Part shown: in pieces, positions 61,006 to 64,000 of the stretch
Position numbering within the stretch: the stretch's first letter is position 1
Layout of the letters: every line of letters starts with the position of its first letter
Source of the DNA: Stomorhina lunata
Taxonomy: Eukaryota > Arthropoda > Insecta > Diptera > Rhiniidae
Reading direction: 5' to 3'
NCBI GenBank assembly: GCA_933228675.1
Contig: OW121740.1
Coordinates: 30,033,632-30,097,631, forward strand
Length of the DNA: 64,000 nt
The notes under the pieces: generated by a model
Database searches by the model: none
What the model was told of the DNA's origin: nothing
Seen by the model: only the letters and a program-made list of their open reading frames with translations
Translations under genes and position numbers: made by a program

Positions 61006-62525
61006 CCCCTTTTATACATTGGACGAATTTTCAAAAAAGTACTGAATACGTGTCCTTTTATTTTCATTGCTGATCTTTCAGAATTTCATATTTGTTTCTA
61101 TCTTTTTCCATTTAGAAGTTATAATTTTACCAATTTTTCCCTTTTGCACCAATTAAATTGAGAAAGTACCGAACACTTCTTCTTTAATGTCAATCAACTA
61201 CTTTTTAAAATATATTTTTGACTTTATTGATTTTGAAGATATGCGAAGTTTAAGAACACAGAAACTACACTTGATTTTGTTTTCCATTTTTACCCCATCG
61301 GACGAAAAAGTACCAAAGACTTATTTGATATTTTTTCATATTTATCGATTGCGGTATAAATAATATTTTTATGATAATTGGCTTTTACTTTTTAAGCCAA
61401 GTAACATAAAAATAGGTTAAAGAAAGTATCAAAATTTAGTTTTTACATCTTTATCCCCCATATTTGTTCTATTTTGGAAAAAGTGCTAAGTACGTATTTT
61501 CTTATGTTTATAGCTGATCTTAGCTCAATTTAAATCTGAATATCATCGCTTTTTTGGATATTTAATATTGCAAAATGTTTCCTTTTTTACCCGTTTATAC
61601 CCCCCAGACAGCCAAAAGTACCAAATACGTGTCCTATTATTTGTATTGCTGATCTCAACATCATTTTAGCTAAGCTTTTATTCCGTGATCCAAGTTCAAT
61701 TTTGTTTCTATCGGTGTTAATTTCGGAGATATGTCGTTAAGTTTCCCTTTTCTACCCCGTTGTACTTCCTCAGGGTAGAAACTCAGAAAAAGTACCTAAT
61801 GCGTCCTTTAGTTTTTACTGCTGATCTAAGACCAATACGTTTTTGTTTCTATTGCTTTTGCTTTATAAGATGTATGTCACCGATTTTTCCCTTTTTTACC
61901 CTCTAAATTGAAAAAAGTGCCAAATAACACGTGTCCACTAATTTTTATAGTTGATCTTGACCCAATTTAAATCTTGTTACCATAGCTCTTGATTTTGGTA
62001 ATATAACATTATAAAACTTTCCCTTTTTTACCCGTTTATAGCCCCAGACAGCCAAATTTCAAAAAGTACCAAATTTGTGCCCTACTATTTTTATTGCTGA
62101 TCTCAACAGCATTTGAGTTTAGCTTTTATCCCATGATCCACATCCATTTTGAATTTTGTTTCTATCGGTGTTAATTTCGGAGATACGACATAAGTAAGTT
62201 TCCCTTTTCTACCCGTTTAACTCCCTCAGGGTAGGAATTCTCTAAAAGTACTGAAAACGTGGCCTTTAGTATTTACTGCTAATTTTATATCAATGCGTTT
62301 TTGTTTCTATTGCTTTCAGTTTCTAAGATATAATGTTACCGATTTTGTTCCTTTTTTACCCTCTAAACTGAAAAAAGTGTCAAATAAGTGTTTGATATTA
62401 TAAGCCTGATAATTGACTTTTCAATAAATTTTATTTCCAGCTTTATTGGTTTAAGCGATGTACAAAGATAAGAAACAAAGAACATACCCCTTAAATTGGA
62501 TTTCCCATTTTTACCCCTTTTCATT
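61006..62525 (+). repeat. ~150-bp tandem repeat with 440-bp higher-order period
   Basis: Each unit has a CCCTTTTTTACCC-like start, AAAAAGTACCAAA, ACGTGTCC and usually TTGCTGATCT. Starts lie near 61006, 61140, 61289, 61445, 61581, 61746, 61899, 62021, 62203, 62350 and 62505. The trio beginning at 61581 (with CCAGACAGCCAAA and CCTCAGGGTAG) recurs from 62021, giving a three-unit block of about 440-457 bp. Confidence 0.85.
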
Positions 62526-62526
62526 T

Positions 62527-62945
62527 TACTTACCTACTTACTTAAATGGCCTATATTTACGACCTGTCAAGGTCAAAGGACGAGTATATTTTAAAATTCC
62601 ATGCGCTTCAATCTTGTTATCATATACTCAAGTTTTGAAAGATTTTCCTCTACTTCGTCTTTCCATCGAATCTTCGGACGTCCTTTTCTAACATTAAGGG
62701 GCGACCGTTTTTATTCTAATTTTAGCTTTTTTATAGTAATTGTTTTTTCCAGGAGTGGGTTGCTAGCCTGACGTCCTAACCCATATTTTTTATCGTTCTT
62801 ATGGGAGAACTCGCGGTACATGTTAGCTCACTACATTGACGGGTGCAAACGTAGTTACCCGGTTGATACCACGAGAAGGCCAGTATCTACAGTTGGGTAA
62901 AGGATAACCTAGATTACTCTGGGCTTACCAAGTTATGACCAATTA
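62527..62945 (-). mobile_element. Retrotransposon-derived SINE-like element, copy 3
   Basis: Same layout as copy 2: TTACTTACTTAAATGGCCTA, GGTCAAAGGACGAGTATATT, TTCGTCTTTCCATCGAATC, junction at TAACATTAAGGGGCGACC, then the leader GGAGTGGGTTGCTAGCCTGA, GGTACATGTTAGCTCACTAC and ACGTAGTTACCCGG. Inserted in the 150-bp array, which resumes at about 62980. Confidence 0.82.
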
Positions 62946-62979
62946 GAACCGTTGCTTCGTATCCAACATCCCCTACATC

Positions 62980-63670
62980 ATCCCTTTTTACCCCCTAATT
63001 TGAAAAAGTACCAAGCACGTGTTTGATATTTTGTTCATGTTTATCGACGACGGTATAACTATTGTTTGTATGTTTATTGGTACAAAAGATACACATGGGT
63101 TAAAAAAGACTACGAAAAATTTGTTTCTATTCTTTTTACCCCCAATTTGTCCTACTTAACAAAAAGTACCAAACACCTCAGTTTGGTACTTTTTCAATTT
63201 TTCAATTTCAATTTAATGTATTTCAACTATACATCAAAAACGGTGGCCGCTGTCAAAATTTCAGCTGTCTAGCTTTAGCCATTTGGGCTGGGCTATGATG
63301 AATCATGTCCATCGAAATTTTTTTAGAACAATAATTATACGAAAATTTTTCTAACGAAAATTTTTTTTCTATAGAAAACTTTTTTTCTATGGAAAAATAT
63401 TTTTACCCCCTAAATTGAAAAAGTACCAAACACGTGTTTGATATTTTGTTCATGTTTATAGACGCCGACATAACTATTGTTTGTATGTTTTTTGGTACAA
63501 AAGATACACATGGGTTAAAAAAATACGAAAAATTTGTTTCTACCCTTTTTGTTCTACTTTCCAAAAAGTACCAAACACCTCAATTTGGTACGTTTTCAAA
63601 TTTCAGCTCTCTAGCTTTAGCCGTTTGGGCTGGGCTGTGATGAATCAAGTCTATCGAATTTTTTTTTCAG
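62980..63670 (+). repeat. Two ~415-bp direct repeats continuing the 150-bp family
   Basis: Segments from about 62985 and 63403 share CCCCCTAAATTGAAAAAGTA, CACGTGTTTGATATTTTGTT, GATACACATGGGTTAAAAAA and CTTTAGCCGTTTGGGCTGGG. Each holds an inverted pair around ACCTCA; the first is perfect (AAAAAGTACCAAAC and GTTTGGTACTTTTT, 63161-63194). Short open frames here are duplicated with it and are not credible genes. Confidence 0.85.
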
Positions 63671-64000
63671 AAAAATAATTCCACGAACATTTTTTTTATC
63701 GATTTTTTTTTTTTTTATCGAAAAATATTTCTATCAAAATTTGTTTTTCTATAGAAAATTTTTATATCGAAATTTTTTTTCAATAGAAAAATATTTCTAT
63801 CGATTTTTTTTTATGGAAAAATATTTCAATTGAAATTTGTTTTTTTATAGAAAAATATTACTATAAAAATTTGCTTTTCTATAGAAAAATATTTCTATCG
63901 AAAATTTTTTTCTATGGAAAAATATTTCTATCAATTTTTTTTATGGAAAAATATTTCTATTGAAATTTTTTCCCTATAAAAAATATTTCTATCGATTTTG
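63655..64000. repeat. Variant of the 30-bp CTATAGAAAA satellite
   Basis: Units near AAAAATATTTCTATCG plus AAAATTTTTTTCTATGG (about 33 bp), a variant of the C satellite. A few units also lie at 63320-63400. The array runs off the right edge. Confidence 0.85.

Noticed and set aside
63066..63678. Pair of similar short open frames with WYKRYTWVKK
   Set aside because: The similarity comes from the ~415-bp direct repeat; the second copy is frameshifted, so there is no sign of selection on a protein.

Overview
This window is AT-rich, gene-poor eukaryotic DNA, most likely from a higher fly (Diptera; a calyptrate such as a blowfly or house fly is a guess). The evidence is the density of degenerate mariner, hAT, non-LTR and mini-me/DINE-1-like repeats with GTCY and TA microsatellites, the dipteran TATA plus TCAGTT core promoter on the one convincing gene, and the absence of bacterial gene structure. 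I recognise one plausible host gene in 64 kb: a 100-residue secreted Gly/Tyr-rich prepropeptide at 22149-22451 with a core promoter and a poly(A) signal. Nearly all other open frames are artefacts of repeats whose period keeps a frame open.

Layout. 1-1800: a mini-me-like copy split by a hAT-type inverted-repeat element, joined to the 5' end and endonuclease part of a non-LTR retrotransposon. 1.9-4.6 kb: a 30-bp satellite plus a conserved flank. 5.4-12.3 kb: three arrays of a 29-bp satellite, the third inverted, the first bracketed by tRNA-like SINE fragments. 13.4-16.7 kb: a mini-me-like element whose GTCT tract has grown to about 1.1 kb. 17.3-18.5 kb: a mariner remnant split by a tRNA-derived SINE with a 12-bp target duplication. 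18.9-21.3 kb: satellite plus flank, inverted. 22.1-22.7 kb: the gene. 23.2-25.4 kb: satellite plus flank. 27-31.3 kb: more mini-me-like copies. 32.9-35.9 kb: the fourth satellite plus flank, ending in a module that carries a well-formed hammerhead ribozyme fold. 36-56 kb: mini-me-like copies of two subfamilies, two more mariner remnants, smaller tandem repeats and nested elements. 57-59 kb: two mariner remnants, one split by a hAT-type element. 61-63.7 kb: a roughly 150-bp repeat with a 440-bp higher-order period. The 30-bp satellite type returns at the right edge.

The window reads as layers of transposons inserted into each other and into satellites. Three relationships stand out. (1) The 30-bp satellite always sits beside the same ~330-bp flank in the same relative orientation (4 of 4), and in two copies its far side meets a hammerhead/Penelope-like module, so it looks like part of a satellite-bearing mobile element. 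(2) Three SINE-like copies join the 5' leader and 3' end of the retrotransposon whose endonuclease part lies at 1569-1800 and whose 3' end lies at 55138-55601. (3) Long GTCT and TA microsatellites sit at fixed positions inside one mini-me-like subfamily. All coordinates and alignments were made by eye; ends of degenerate repeats may be off by tens of bases.
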